DNA of 64,000 nt from Sphingomonas sp. S2-65 (GTDB lineage: Bacteria; Pseudomonadota; Alphaproteobacteria; Sphingomonadales; Sphingomonadaceae), in assembly GCF_021513175.1 (NCBI RefSeq), contig NZ_CP090953.1, forward strand, positions 2,662,501 to 2,726,500, read 5' to 3'. Positions 51,591-60,935 of the stretch are shown piece by piece; position 1 is the stretch's first letter; each line of letters starts with the position of its first letter. A model generated the notes under the pieces. The model saw only the letters and a list, made by a program, of their open reading frames with translations. It searched no databases and was not told the origin of the DNA. A program made the position numbers and the translations under genes.

Positions 51591-53165
51591 ATGGCGCTGA
51601 CTGGGGAATTGTTCATCGCGTCGAAGCGCGTGAAGCGCGACGGCGCAGGCTTCAAGGCGATCGCCGCGGCAACCGGCGCGGAGATCGAGCCAAGCTTCAG
51701 CAACGCCACGCCCGAGGATCTCGAAGCGGCCTGTGCCGCAGCCGAGGCCGCGTTCCTGCCTTATTCCAACCTGCCGCGCGAGCAGCGTGCGAGCTTCCTC
51801 GAAGCCATCGCTTCCGAGATCGAGGCGCTGGGCGACGAACTGGTCGAGCGCGCGATGCAGGAAAGCGGCCTGCCCCAGCCGCGCCTGACCGGTGAGCGCG
51901 GCCGCACCGCCGGCCAGCTGCGCCTGTTCGCCAAGGAACTGCGTCTGGGTGATTTCCTGCGCGTGCGCATCGACCATGCGATCCCAGACCGCGCACCGCT
52001 GCCCAAGCCCGATCTGCGCCTGCGCATGGTGCCGCTCGGCCCCGTCGCGGTGTTCGGCGCGAGCAACTTCCCGCTCGCCTTCTCGGTGGCTGGTGGCGAC
52101 ACCGCCGCTGCGCTCGCCGCCGGTTGCCCGGTGGTGGTGAAGGGCCACAGCGCGCATCCCGGCACGTCCGAGATGGTCGCCGGTGCGATCCTGCGCGCGG
52201 CCGAGAAGACCGGCATGCCCGAGGGTGTGTTCTCGCTGGTAAACGGCGTGGGCAACGAGATCGGCGGCGCGCTGGTCAGCGATCCGCGCATCAAGGCAGT
52301 GGGCTTCACCGGCTCGCGTGGCGGCGGTCTCGCACTGGTTCGGCTGGCGCAGGCGCGTCCGGTGCCGATCCCGGTCTATGCCGAGATGAGCAGCGTGAAC
52401 CCGGTGTTCCTGCTGCCCGGCGCACTGGCGTCGCGCGCCGAAGCGCTGGGCAAGGCCTATGTCGCCTCGGTGACGATGGGTGCGGGCCAGTTCTGCACCA
52501 ACCCTGGCCTGGTGCTGGCGCTCGAAGGCCCCGACCTCGAGCGCTTCGTGGCAGCCGCATCGGAAGCGATGACCGGCACCGCCGGCGCGACGATGCTGAC
52601 TCCAGGCATTCACAAGGCCTATGAGAGCGGCGTCGCCAAGCTGGCATCGGCGCCGGCGCTGACGCTCGTCGCGCAGGGCCAGGAGCCGAGCGGTCCGACC
52701 TGTGGCCGCGGCGCGCTGTTCGCCATGACCGGCGCCGACTTCATCGCCGATCCGAGCCATGCCGAGGAAGTGTTCGGCGCGAGCTCGCTGCTGGTGCGCT
52801 GTGCCGATATCGAGGAGATGCTCAAGGTCGTCGGCCTGCTCGAAGGCCAGCTGACCACCACGTTGCACCTCGACGACGCCGACACCGAAATCGCGCAGCG
52901 GCTGGTGCCGGTGCTCGAGCATCTCGTCGGCCGCATCCTGTGCAACGGCTGGCCGACCGGCGTCGAAGTGACTGACGCGATGGTGCACGGCGGGCCGTTC
53001 CCATCGACTTCGGACGGCCGCAGCACTTCGGTGGGCACGCTGGCGATCGACCGCTTCCTGCGCCCGGTCTCCTACCAGGATCTGCCCGAGGCATTGCTTC
53101 CGGCCGAACTGCGCGAAGGCGCGGCCGGCATCCCGCGCCGCATCGACGGCACGCCTACGGTCTAA
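51591..53165 (+). CDS. aldehyde dehydrogenase, dioxovalerate (alpha-ketoglutaric semialdehyde) type
   Basis: 524 aa; ATG at 51591, a GTG three codons earlier is possible. ALDH landmarks: VAVFGASNFPLAFSVAGGDT, VVKGHSAHPGTSEM, AVGFTGSRGGGLAL, EMSSVNPVFLLPGAL with the general-base Glu, and the catalytic Cys C302 in GAGQFCTNPGLVL. The FCTNPGL wording and SAHPGTS are characteristic of the NADP-using 2,5-dioxovalerate dehydrogenase branch of sugar-acid breakdown. A galM/GH3 operon follows, convergent, so a carbohydrate context is likely. Confidence 0.9.
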   Translation: MALTGELFIASKRVKRDGAGFKAIAAATGAEIEPSFSNATPEDLEAACAAAEAAFLPYSNLPREQRASFLEAIASEIEALGDELVERAMQESGLPQPRLTGERGRTAGQLRLFAKELRLGDFLRVRIDHAIPDRAPLPKPDLRLRMVPLGPVAVFGASNFPLAFSVAGGDTAAALAAGCPVVVKGHSAHPGTSEMVAGAILRAAEKTGMPEGVFSLVNGVGNEIGGALVSDPRIKAVGFTGSRGGGLALVRLAQARPVPIPVYAEMSSVNPVFLLPGALASRAEALGKAYVASVTMGAGQFCTNPGLVLALEGPDLERFVAAASEAMTGTAGATMLTPGIHKAYESGVAKLASAPALTLVAQGQEPSGPTCGRGALFAMTGADFIADPSHAEEVFGASSLLVRCADIEEMLKVVGLLEGQLTTTLHLDDADTEIAQRLVPVLEHLVGRILCNGWPTGVEVTDAMVHGGPFPSTSDGRSTSVGTLAIDRFLRPVSYQDLPEALLPAELREGAAGIPRRIDGTPTV

Positions 53166-53172
53166 AATCCTG

Positions 53173-53205
53173 CTTCCTCCCCTCCCAGCAAGGGAGGGGA
53201 GGAAG
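53173..53205. repeat. palindrome after the aldehyde dehydrogenase gene
   Basis: CTTCCTCCCCTCCC (53173-53186) and its exact complement (53192-53205) form a 14-base stem with a five-base loop. No T-run, but it sits just after the stop and before the convergent galM end, so it may help termination. It resembles element c in the GTA cluster. Confidence 0.6.
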
Positions 53206-53245
53206 GGGCGGCCAGCTGGGGCCCCTCGGGAGACACTATTCCTTT

Positions 53246-53327
53246 GTCACCCCGGCCTTGAGCCGGGGTCCCGCTGCCTTAAACTGGTAGAAGAAGAAGC
53301 AAAATCCCGGCGCAAGGCCGGGATGAC
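53246..53327. repeat. palindromic intergenic element
   Basis: Outer inverted repeat GTCACCCCGGCCTTG (53246-53260)/CAAGGCCGGGATGAC (53313-53327, one mismatch) with inner stems ACCCCGGC/GCCGGGGT (53249-53269) and TCCCGGC/GCCGGGA (53305-53323). A compact, about 80-base non-coding element of the sort scattered through sphingomonad genomes. Confidence 0.65.
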
Positions 53328-53411
53328 GGCGTGTTTTCAACGCCTGCACTCTCCGACGTGCGGGCGGACCATGGCGCCCGAGCCGCTTACGCCGGGATCA
53401 GCCAGCGACCC

Positions 53412-54473
53412 TCAAACCGACCCGAACGCCGCCGCAACATCCTCAGCAACTCTAAACCGCAACGCGATCTCATGCCGGCACGTCTCGCCGGGATCGAGCC
53501 GGGCGGAGGGGAATTCCGGCTGGTTCGGGCTGTCGGGAAAGCGCTGCGGCTCCAGGCACAGCCCGTCATGCGCGGCATAGACCCGCCCGCTATTGCCCGG
53601 CGCCCCGCCGGCCAGGAAGTTGCCGGTATATAGCTGCACTCCAGGCTCGGTCGAATGCACGTCCATCACCCGCCCCGAAGCCGGATCGAACAGCGTGGCG
53701 ATCCGCCGCAGCGCGCCGGATGTGCCGTCGAGCACGAAATTATGGTCATAGCCGCTGCCGATCCGCAGCTGCTCGTCCTCCGCTTCGATGTCGCGGCCGA
53801 TGGCACGGGGCGTGCGGAAGTCGAACGGGGTGCCCTCCACCGCCCGCATTTCACCCGTCGGGATCTGCGTTTCGTCCGCCGGCGTGAATCGCCCCGCCGG
53901 GATCTGCAGCAGATGCTCGAGGATCGTCGCGCCGCTCGCCTCGCCGGCCAGATTGAAATAGCCGTGCGAAGTGAGGTTCACCACCGTCGGCTTGTCGGTG
54001 GTGGCGCTCAGCTCGATCGAGAGTCCGTCCGCCTCCAGCGTGTAGCGGACCTGCGCGCGCAACGTGCCGGGAAAGCCGTTGAACCCGTCCGGGCTTTCCA
54101 GCGCGTAGGTGACCGAGTGTTCGTCGCGCGCTTCCACGCTCCAGAATTGCTGGTCGAACCCCAGCGGCCCCGAATGGAGGCTGTTCGCCCCATCATTGGC
54201 GCCGAGCCGGTACTCGGTGCCGTCCAGCGTGAAGCGCGCCCCGCCGATGCGGTTGGCATAGCGCCCGGCGACCGCGCCGTAGAAGCGCGGGGCCCCACGA
54301 TACGCCTCCAGATCCTGGAACCCCAGCATGACGTTCGCGGCATCGCCGCTGCGGTCGGGCACCTCCAGGATGCGCAGCGCCGCGCCCAGATTGACGAACT
54401 GGGCGCGGAACGCCCCGCGGGTCAGCTCCACCGTCTCGATGGAGCCGCCCTGGACGAGCGGGGCGTCGCTCAC
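53412..54473 (-). CDS. galM: aldose 1-epimerase
   Basis: 353 aa from a GTG that overlaps the GH3 stop by four bases. GalM family: GRYANRIGGARFTLDGTEYR, SLHSGPLGFDQQFW (first catalytic His), NLTSHGYFNLAG (second His), GYDHNFVLDG and VQLYTGNFL, with the Glu base expected near the end (LCLEPQRFPD). It interconverts sugar anomers and is cotranscribed with the beta-glucosidase, whose products it would process. Confidence 0.9.
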   Translation of the reverse strand: MSDAPLVQGGSIETVELTRGAFRAQFVNLGAALRILEVPDRSGDAANVMLGFQDLEAYRGAPRFYGAVAGRYANRIGGARFTLDGTEYRLGANDGANSLHSGPLGFDQQFWSVEARDEHSVTYALESPDGFNGFPGTLRAQVRYTLEADGLSIELSATTDKPTVVNLTSHGYFNLAGEASGATILEHLLQIPAGRFTPADETQIPTGEMRAVEGTPFDFRTPRAIGRDIEAEDEQLRIGSGYDHNFVLDGTSGALRRIATLFDPASGRVMDVHSTEPGVQLYTGNFLAGGAPGNSGRVYAAHDGLCLEPQRFPDSPNQPEFPSARLDPGETCRHEIALRFRVAEDVAAAFGSV

Positions 54474-56941
54474 TTGGCTCCCGGGCAGGTGGCGGTGGCG
54501 GGATCGGAGACGATGCGGACATCGGCCAGCGACACCGTCAACGGCCCCGACGCCTGGATCACGAACGGCGCGGCGACCTTGGTCAAGTCGACGCCGTTCG
54601 CCGCGTAGCATTTCAGCGCGATGTTGGCGGTGCGCCAGCTGCCGGTCTGGCCGGTGAACAGGCTGGTGGCGTCGATCGCGCCGGTATTGGCGCCGCCTTC
54701 CATCAGCAGCTTGACCGGGCCGGTCGCGGCGCGGTCCACGCGATAGCTGATCTGGAGCGACAGGTCGGCATTGGCCTCGCGGGTCAGGTCCAGCGCGCCG
54801 CCGCCGATGCGCAGCGTCGCCGGGCCGGCGGGCCAGGTCAGCTGCTGCGCGCCTTCCTGGGTCTGCGGGCCGTCGACCGGCCGGCGGGTGATCCGGCTGT
54901 CGGTCGCGAACGAGAAGGGTGCCGGCGCCGCGCCCTTGGCGAAGAAGGTGCTGGTGTTGGCCAGCGACGGATCGATCCCCGACACTTCGCTCAGTGTCGC
55001 CACCTTGCCGCCCTTGGCGTAGCTCAGGCCATAGCCGAGCGGGAACAGCGGGTTGTATCCCGGCTTGCCCTTGTTCAGCGTGAACTGCGCCGCGGTCCGG
55101 GGCCAGCTGTACGACAGGCGCCCGGTGAAATCGCGGCGCGCCTTGCCCGCGGCGTTGCCGATGAGCACGTCGGCCACGCCCGCGCCTTCGCTGCCCGGCA
55201 GCCAGGCGGCGACGAACGCGTCCGACGCGTTCAGCTCGGGGTTCACCCACAATGGCCGGCCCGACAGGAATACCGACACCACGGGCACGCCTGCATTCTT
55301 GTAGCGCTTGAGCAGTGCCAGCGCCTGCTTGTCGCCGGGCTGGAACTCCAGCGTACGCACGTCTCCGCGCATTTCGGCATAGGGCTGCTCGCCGAACACG
55401 ACGATCGCGACATCGGGCTGCGCAGTGAAATTGCCATCGGGCGAATAGGTCGCGGTGCCGCCGCCGGCTTCCACCGCCTTTCGAATGCCCGAGAAGATCG
55501 TCTCGCCGTTCGGGAACACGTCATTGCCGTTGCCGTCGCCCTGCCAGCTGATCGTCCAGCCGCCGGTCTGCAGCATCATCGAATCGGCACCCGGTCCTGC
55601 GACCAGCACGCGGGCGCTGGCCTTTACCGGCAGCACGCCGTTGTTCTTGAGCAGCACCAGCGACTTGGCGACGGCTTCGCGCGCGATCGCACGATGCTCG
55701 GGCGCGCCGAGCACGCCCTGCTTGCCCTCGAACGGCCGCGACGCATCGAACAGTCCCAGCTTGGCCTTTACGCGCAGGATGCGGCGGACGGCATCGTCGA
55801 CGCGCGCCATTGGGATGCTGCCGTCGCGGACATGGCGCAGCGTCGAATCGAACAGGCCCTTCCAGCTGTCGGGCGCCATCGCCATGTCGAGTCCGGCGTT
55901 GAACGTCGCCGCGCAATCGGTGTTGGTGCAGCCGGGAACCTGGCCGTGGCCGTTCCAGTCGCCGACGATGAAGCCCTGGAAGCCCATCCGCTCCTTGAGC
56001 ACGCCGGTCAGCAGCGACTTGTTGCCGTGCATCTTGGCGCCGTTCCAGCTCGAGAAGGACGACATCACCGTCAGCGTGCCGGCGTTCACCGCGGGCGGGT
56101 AGCCGGCGCTGTGGGTCTTGATCAGCTCGGCCTCGGACACGCGGGCGTCGCCCTGGTCGATGCCGTTCCACGTGCCGCCATCGGCCAGGAAGTGCTTGGC
56201 CGACGCCGCGACCTTGCCCTTCTGGATGCGGTCGGTGGTGGTCGGGTCGCCCTGAAGCCCGCGGATCATTTCGCCGGCATAGCGCCGCACGATCGACGGA
56301 TCCTCCGAATAGCCTTCATAGGTGCGGCCCCAGCGGTCGTCCTGCGGCACCGCCAGCGTAGGGCCGAACGCCCAGTCGATGCCTGCCGCGGCGGTTTCGG
56401 CTGCGGTCGCCTCGCCGATGCGGCGGATCAGCGCGGGATCGTTGGCGGCGCCCAGCGCGACGTTGTGCGGGAAGATCGTCGCGCCGATGACGTTGTTGTT
56501 GCCGTGCACCGCGTCGACGCCGAACATCAGCGGGATCGGGACATGGCCGGGGCGCTGCTCGAGCGCGATCGCGCGAAACGCGCGCGCGGTGGCGACCCAG
56601 TCGGCCTGGCCCGCGCGGTCATCGCCCGACAAAGGCGGCGAGCTGCCGCCCGCCAGGATCGAACCCAGCGGATAGGTGCGCAGGTCCTCGGGCTTGATGC
56701 TGCCGATATCGGCCTGGATCATCTGGCCGACCTTTTCCTCCAGCGTCATGCGCGCGAGCAGGTCGGACACTTGCTTCTCGGTCTGCGGATCGATCAGCCC
56801 CTGGCTTCGCGCCGCCGGCCATTTGGACGGGGTCGCCACCGTCTGGCCCGCCGACAGCGCTGTCGGCGCCTGCTGCGCCAAAGCGGGCATCGCCCAGAAG
56901 ATGGTGGTCGAAAGCAACAGCTTCATGCCAGGCCGCATCAT
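54470..56941 (-). CDS. glycoside hydrolase family 3 beta-glucosidase (exo-1,4-beta-glucan type)
   Basis: 823 aa with a signal peptide (MKLLLSTTIFWAMPALA). GH3 N-terminal barrel: MTLEEKVGQMIQADIGSIKP, GVDAVHGNNNVIGATIFPHN, the KHFLADGGTWNGIDQGD loop and the nucleophile Asp in FIVGDWNGHGQ. The second domain has SLVLLKNNGVLPVK and the later VPVVSVFLSGRPLW. The C-terminal 150 residues form an added beta domain typical of ExoP-like glucohydrolases. ATG at 56941 or 56938 behind AGGGAG. Periplasmic or secreted enzyme for cello-oligosaccharides or other beta-glucans. Confidence 0.9.
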   Translation of the reverse strand: MMRPGMKLLLSTTIFWAMPALAQQAPTALSAGQTVATPSKWPAARSQGLIDPQTEKQVSDLLARMTLEEKVGQMIQADIGSIKPEDLRTYPLGSILAGGSSPPLSGDDRAGQADWVATARAFRAIALEQRPGHVPIPLMFGVDAVHGNNNVIGATIFPHNVALGAANDPALIRRIGEATAAETAAAGIDWAFGPTLAVPQDDRWGRTYEGYSEDPSIVRRYAGEMIRGLQGDPTTTDRIQKGKVAASAKHFLADGGTWNGIDQGDARVSEAELIKTHSAGYPPAVNAGTLTVMSSFSSWNGAKMHGNKSLLTGVLKERMGFQGFIVGDWNGHGQVPGCTNTDCAATFNAGLDMAMAPDSWKGLFDSTLRHVRDGSIPMARVDDAVRRILRVKAKLGLFDASRPFEGKQGVLGAPEHRAIAREAVAKSLVLLKNNGVLPVKASARVLVAGPGADSMMLQTGGWTISWQGDGNGNDVFPNGETIFSGIRKAVEAGGGTATYSPDGNFTAQPDVAIVVFGEQPYAEMRGDVRTLEFQPGDKQALALLKRYKNAGVPVVSVFLSGRPLWVNPELNASDAFVAAWLPGSEGAGVADVLIGNAAGKARRDFTGRLSYSWPRTAAQFTLNKGKPGYNPLFPLGYGLSYAKGGKVATLSEVSGIDPSLANTSTFFAKGAAPAPFSFATDSRITRRPVDGPQTQEGAQQLTWPAGPATLRIGGGALDLTREANADLSLQISYRVDRAATGPVKLLMEGGANTGAIDATSLFTGQTGSWRTANIALKCYAANGVDLTKVAAPFVIQASGPLTVSLADVRIVSDPATATCPGAK

Positions 56942-57059
56942 ACTCTCCCTGATTGATTTGACGTATCGATAGACGATGTCGCCGGGCCAAGTCCACGCCG
57001 CGCTTGGCAGAACGGCCAAGGGCTGTAGTTTGTCGTGCTGCTGGAAAACGAGGGGCAGG

Positions 57060-57842
57060 ATGGCGGGCGAGAAGGCGATCTTCATCAGCGGCGGCGCGTC
57101 CGGGATCGGCTTGGCCGTGGCCAGGCTTTTCGCCGCCCGCGGCTGGCGCGTCGGCCTGGCCGACATCGACGCGGCGGGCCTCGAGTCCGCCCGGGCGCTG
57201 CTGCCCGGTGCGGCCACCTACGCGATGGACGTGCGCGACCACGCGCAATGGGTCGCCGCGCTTGCCGACTTCACTGCCGCGACCGGCCAGCTCGACGTCC
57301 TGTTCAACAATGCCGGGGTGCCCCACAGCGGACCGCTCACCGAGTGCGAGGTGGCTGGGATCGAACGCGCCGTCGCGATCAACCTGGTGGGCGTACTGAA
57401 GGGCGCGCATGCCGCGCACCGCTTCCTCAAGGCGACGCCCGGCGCATGCATGCTGATCACCGGGTCGGCGGCGGGCATCCACGGCACCCCGGGCGCCGCG
57501 ACCTATTCGGCGACCAAGTTCGCGGTGCGCGGGCTAGCCGAGGCGCTGGACGGAGAATGGGCCCCCGACGGCATCCGGGTGCGCACGCTGATGCCCAGCT
57601 TCATCGAAACGCCGCTGCTCGACCACACGGTGAACACGGGAAATCACTCGGTTCGCCAGGCGGTCCGGGCGGCAGGGCTGGAGATCACGCCGGTCGAACA
57701 GGTCGCCGAGGCGGCATGGCGCGCCGTGCACGGCAACCGGCTCCACACCCAGGTCGGCAAGACCGCGCACCGCCTGTGGTTCCTCGCCCGCTGGGCGCCT
57801 GGCCTGCTGCGCAAGACGATGCGCAACCGGCTACCGCGCTGA
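57060..57842 (+). CDS. short-chain dehydrogenase/reductase
   Basis: 260 aa. The cofactor motif GGASGIGLAVARLFAARG, NNAG at about 84-87, and the catalytic Ser-Tyr-Lys set (SAAG, then YSATKFAV). GAGGGGCAGG lies just before the ATG at 57060. Divergent from the GH3 gene. Substrate unknown; the DIDAAG at the end of strand 2 suggests NAD preference. Confidence 0.9.
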   Translation: MAGEKAIFISGGASGIGLAVARLFAARGWRVGLADIDAAGLESARALLPGAATYAMDVRDHAQWVAALADFTAATGQLDVLFNNAGVPHSGPLTECEVAGIERAVAINLVGVLKGAHAAHRFLKATPGACMLITGSAAGIHGTPGAATYSATKFAVRGLAEALDGEWAPDGIRVRTLMPSFIETPLLDHTVNTGNHSVRQAVRAAGLEITPVEQVAEAAWRAVHGNRLHTQVGKTAHRLWFLARWAPGLLRKTMRNRLPR

Positions 57843-57885
57843 AAAGGGCAAAGCCCAGCCAGGGAACACCAGCGCGCGCCGGTCT

Positions 57886-58176
57886 CTATCCGATCACTCG
57901 CTCGATCGCCTGCGCCATCTCCACATCCCGCTGCGACAGCCCGCCAGCGTCATGCGTAGTGAGCAATATCTCCACCCGGTTCCACACATTGGACCACTCA
58001 GGGTGATGGTCCGCCTTCTCCGCCAGCAGCGCCACTCGCGTCATGAAGCCGAACGCTTCGTTGAAGTCGGCGAAGGTGAAGCGCCGCTTGATCGCATCGC
58101 GCTCCGGGTCGTGGGTCCAGCCGGTCAATTGCGCCAGGGCCGCGCCCCGTGCTTCCTCGCTCAACCGCTCCACCAT
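57886..58176 (-). CDS. phhB: pterin-4-alpha-carbinolamine dehydratase
   Basis: 96 aa. Active-site text [19 protein letters not shown] with the His-His-Pro triad, and [15 protein letters not shown], are both hallmarks of the family; [15 protein letters not shown] before it fits as well. It recycles the tetrahydrobiopterin cofactor of aromatic amino-acid hydroxylases. No phhA nearby. Also called PCD. Confidence 0.9.
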   Translation of the reverse strand: MVERLSEEARGAALAQLTGWTHDPERDAIKRRFTFADFNEAFGFMTRVALLAEKADHHPEWSNVWNRVEILLTTHDAGGLSQRDVEMAQAIERVIG

Positions 58177-58211
58177 GACACTCTCCTTGCCGCGCCTTCG
58201 TGCCTCCGCCT

Positions 58212-58628
58212 ATGGACTTGGCCATGACCGGGCAAGCGCCAACCCATGCACCCGATGCCGCCGCCATCGAAACCCTCGCGCGCGCCGCACTCGCCCGCAT
58301 CCCCGCGCCGTTCGCCACCCACCTGCACGATGTCGTGCTGGTGGTGGAGGAGTTCGCCGACGACGAGACGCTCGACGCGCTCGGCATCGAGGATCCGTTC
58401 GAGCTGACCGGCCTCTATCACGGGCGCCCGATCGGCGAGAAGTCGGCGTTCGACTCCGGCGCGTTGCCCGACCGCATCCATCTCTATCGCCGCGCGCTGC
58501 TGGAGGAGTGGGTAGAGACCGGCGTTTCGCTAGAAGCATTGGTCGGCCATGTCGTCGTCCACGAAGTCGGCCATCATTTCGGCCTGTCCGACGACGACAT
58601 GCACGCGCTCGAGGACGCGCCCGAGTGA
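58212..58628 (+). CDS. minimal zincin metallopeptidase family protein
   Basis: 138 aa from the ATG at 58212 (GTG 58200 and ATG 58224 possible). The zinc motif HEVGHHFG (HExxH plus downstream Gly-Leu-Ser-Asp-Asp) marks the DUF1025-type minimal gluzincin family. The rest (LVVEEFADDETLDALGIEDP, FELTGLYHG) also fits. Substrate unknown. GTGA overlap with ccmA. Confidence 0.85.
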   Translation: MDLAMTGQAPTHAPDAAAIETLARAALARIPAPFATHLHDVVLVVEEFADDETLDALGIEDPFELTGLYHGRPIGEKSAFDSGALPDRIHLYRRALLEEWVETGVSLEALVGHVVVHEVGHHFGLSDDDMHALEDAPE

Positions 58629-59194
58629 CCGCAACGCTGGCGTTCGACGATGTCGCCTGCCTGCGCGGCGGACGCCTGTTGTTCGAACATCTCGGCTTCG
58701 CGCTCGGCTCCGGGGACGCGCTGGTGGTGCGCGGCCCCAACGGCGTCGGCAAGTCCAGCCTGATCCGCCTTGCCGCAGGGCTGCTCGCGCCCGCCGCCGG
58801 AGCAATCCGCGGCACGGGCGAGCGCGCGCTTCTCGCCGAAACCGCCGCGCTCGACTCCGAATGCGCGCTAGGCGACGCCCTGCGCTTCTGGGCCAGGCTC
58901 GATGGCCGCGCCGACGCGGTCGACGACGCGCTGGACACCGTCGGGCTCGGCGGATTGGAGCGTGTGCCGGTGCGCCTGTTGTCCACCGGCCAGCGCCGCC
59001 GCGCCGCGCTGGCCCGCGTGATCGCCGGCGGCGCGCCGATCTGGCTGCTCGACGAACCTTCCAACGGTCTGGACGCCGCCGCCGTGGCGATGCTGGAGCG
59101 CGCGATCGAGCGCCACCGCACCGCTGGCGGCATCGCCCTGATCGCCACCCATGTTCCGCTGCGCATCGCCGCCGCGCAGGAGCGCACGCTATGA
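58625..59194 (+). CDS. ccmA: heme-exporter ATP-binding protein CcmA
   Basis: 189 aa from a GTG overlapping the previous stop. ABC-ATPase with Walker A GPNGVGKSSLIR, signature LSTGQRRRAALAR and Walker B IWLLDEPSNGLD. The small size and the FEHLGFALGSGDALVV start fit CcmA, which drives the last step of heme handover in cytochrome c maturation. The next gene is ccmB (ATGA overlap). Confidence 0.9.
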   Translation: MTATLAFDDVACLRGGRLLFEHLGFALGSGDALVVRGPNGVGKSSLIRLAAGLLAPAAGAIRGTGERALLAETAALDSECALGDALRFWARLDGRADAVDDALDTVGLGGLERVPVRLLSTGQRRRAALARVIAGGAPIWLLDEPSNGLDAAAVAMLERAIERHRTAGGIALIATHVPLRIAAAQERTL

Positions 59195-59835
59195 CGGCAT
59201 GGCTGCCGATCGTCGGGCGGGAGGTCCGGCGGGCGTGGAGCAGCGGCGGGCTGTTGCTGCCAGTCGCCTTCTTCCTGCTGGTGGCGATCCTGTTCCCCTT
59301 CGGCGTCGGCCCGGACGGCCGGCTGCTCGCAACAGTCGCCGGCGGAACCGTCTGGACCGCGGCGCTGCTGGCCGCCTTGCTGCCGGTCGAGCGGCTGGTC
59401 GCGCCCGACCTGGAAAGCGGTGTGCTCGATCAGTTCGCGGTGCGCGGGATCGCCGACAGCGCCGTCGCCGCCGCCAAGATGACCGGCCACTGGCTGGGCT
59501 TCGCGCCGCCGCTGCTCGCCGCGACGGTGATCGCGGGCGCGCTGCTGCGTTTGCCCGAAGCGGCCCTGCCCGCGCTGCTGCTCAGCCTCGCCATCGGCAC
59601 CCCGGGCCTCGCGGCGCTGGGGGTGGCGACCGCCGCCCTGGTCGCGGGGCTGCGCGGTGCCGGGGCGCTCGCCGGACTGATCCTGCTGCCCTTCGCGGTG
59701 CCGCTGCTGATCTTCGGCGTCGGCGCCGCCTCGGGCCAACCCGGCGCGCTGAAGCTGCTCGGTGCGGTCAGCCTGTTGCTGGTGGCCGGCTGCCCGCTCG
59801 CCGCCGGCGCCGCGATCCGAATGGGCCGGTCCTAG
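59191..59835 (+). CDS. ccmB: heme-exporter membrane protein CcmB
   Basis: 214 aa with six hydrophobic helices. CcmB text is visible: REVRRAWSSGGLLLPVAFFL, FGVGPDGRLLATVAGGTVW, DLESGVLDQFAVRGI, and the LLPFAVPLLIFGVGA end. Forms the exporter with CcmA. ccmC and later cytochrome c maturation genes are not next to it; the following stretch is repeats and hypothetical genes. Confidence 0.9.
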   Translation: MTAWLPIVGREVRRAWSSGGLLLPVAFFLLVAILFPFGVGPDGRLLATVAGGTVWTAALLAALLPVERLVAPDLESGVLDQFAVRGIADSAVAAAKMTGHWLGFAPPLLAATVIAGALLRLPEAALPALLLSLAIGTPGLAALGVATAALVAGLRGAGALAGLILLPFAVPLLIFGVGAASGQPGALKLLGAVSLLLVAGCPLAAGAAIRMGRS

Positions 59836-59854
59836 AGCGGGAACCAAGCTCTTC

Positions 59855-59945
59855 CTCCGTCCCCGGCCTCGAGCCGGAGTCCCGCCGCCCAGGGTTCGAT
59901 CCACCCTGCTGTGCACCGACCTTCTCCCCGGCGACAGCCGGGGCC
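59855..59945. repeat. palindromic elements after ccmB
   Basis: TCCCCGGC-CTCGA-GCCGGAGT at about 59862 and CTCCCCGGCGACAGCCGGGG at about 59924 are two short stems, related in build to the element at 53246. They lie directly in front of a truncated gene fragment. Confidence 0.5.
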
Positions 59946-59948
59946 AGC

Positions 59949-60053
59949 TGCTACGCGCTCACCCAGTTTGTGGCCGCCGTCGCGGTGGCTCTGGCAGCGC
60001 TCGCGCCGCTCAATCGTGTGGCTTTCCCGATTATTCGACGGAGGTTGAGGTAG
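59949..60053 (+). pseudogene. 3' fragment of a small membrane-protein gene
   Basis: A 34-residue end (ALTQFVAAVAVALAALAPLN, then RVAFPIIRRRLR) that matches the C-terminus of the gene at 60068 (LVVAVALALAALALLNHVAF, then PMIRRRLS). The 5' part is missing, and palindromic elements lie at the break. Best read as a truncated paralogue. Confidence 0.6.
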
Positions 60054-60435
60054 TCCGCTTCCGCCCAATGACAGTCATTCAGCATCGCCTTCGCATCTCC
60101 CAAGAGCAGACGTTGGTTCAGCTTCAGGAGGAAGGGCAGCGAGTGCCACTTGCAGACATTCCTTTCCTCAGCGATGCGTCGGCAATGCAGCTGGTCCGAA
60201 CTCTCCTAGCAGTTGTGCTTGTGGTTGCTCTCTGCTGCGTCGTGGTCGGCGCGATGATTATCGCCATCGGATCGGCTTTTTACGCCTTTACCGCACTGTC
60301 CACCGTCGCATTCGCCCAATTAGTAGTAGCCGTCGCGCTGGCATTGGCAGCGCTCGCGCTGCTTAATCATGTGGCTTTCCCAATGATCCGGCGGAGGTTG
60401 AGCTAGTCCGTTTCCGCCCAATTGCGGACGTTCAG
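59962..60435. repeat. diverged direct duplication (59962-60082 and 60314-60435)
   Basis: Two copies of about 120 bases, roughly 80% alike by eye. Both cover the end of the small membrane-protein reading frame, its stop and a following TCCGCCCAAT...TTCAG motif. The spacing of about 350 bases equals one gene length, so a tandem gene duplication followed by loss of the first copy's 5' part fits. Confidence 0.7.
60068..60406 (+). CDS. small hypothetical membrane protein
   Basis: 112 aa with two or three hydrophobic helices (LLAVVLVVALCCVVVGAMII, then VVAVALALAALALL) after a soluble N-terminus of 45 residues (HRLRISQEQTLVQLQEEGQR). It is codon- and base-wise less GC-rich than neighbours. No family recognised. 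A truncated relative lies directly upstream. Confidence 0.55.
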   Translation: MTVIQHRLRISQEQTLVQLQEEGQRVPLADIPFLSDASAMQLVRTLLAVVLVVALCCVVVGAMIIAIGSAFYAFTALSTVAFAQLVVAVALALAALALLNHVAFPMIRRRLS

Positions 60436-60533
60436 GTCCATCGTCGTGGCGCCCGTAGCGGCCCTTCATTCATCTGTAGATTGTAGCCACCGGAGTTAGT
60501 TGCAGACACCTCCTGCTAGTGTCAGACTTCAGG

Positions 60534-60935
60534 ATGCAATTTAGAACTTTTGCCGCAGCCATGTTGCTTTTCGCGCTTCCTGAGAAGGCTGCAGCTCAAG
60601 GTGAAGATCCGGCGCAAGGTCAGCCTACGGAAGTCGTTCGTGGCGTGCTCGTGATGCATTGGGAGTACCCGCACTTCGTCCGAAAAGATGCAAACGGCGA
60701 GAGAGTCTATGAGCTCGATCTCAGTCGCGTCACGTGGTGGAAGAAAAGGTTTTTTGATCCATTGACGCCTGAATCAATGCTCCTGACTCCACTCTTTTGC
60801 ATCTCAGCACGGGGTTATGTAGATAAAGATAGGTTAGGAGAAACTGGTCGCGCAACCTTCGTGTTCACGGAGATCACCTCCACGATCGAGGTCAAAGTTG
60901 AAGCCGCGTGTGGCGGGCAACAGGCTAATCGCTAA
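60534..60935 (+). CDS. secreted hypothetical protein in AT-richer patch
   Basis: 133 aa from the ATG at 60534; a GTG at 60519 is possible. A signal peptide (MQFRTFAAAMLLFALPEKAAA) precedes a beta-rich part (VVRGVLVMHWEYPHFVRKDA, ATFVFTEITSTIEVKVEAAC) with two cysteines. No family recognised. The base composition is visibly lower in GC than the rest of the window, which suggests recent arrival. Confidence 0.55.
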   Translation: MQFRTFAAAMLLFALPEKAAAQGEDPAQGQPTEVVRGVLVMHWEYPHFVRKDANGERVYELDLSRVTWWKKRFFDPLTPESMLLTPLFCISARGYVDKDRLGETGRATFVFTEITSTIEVKVEAACGGQQANR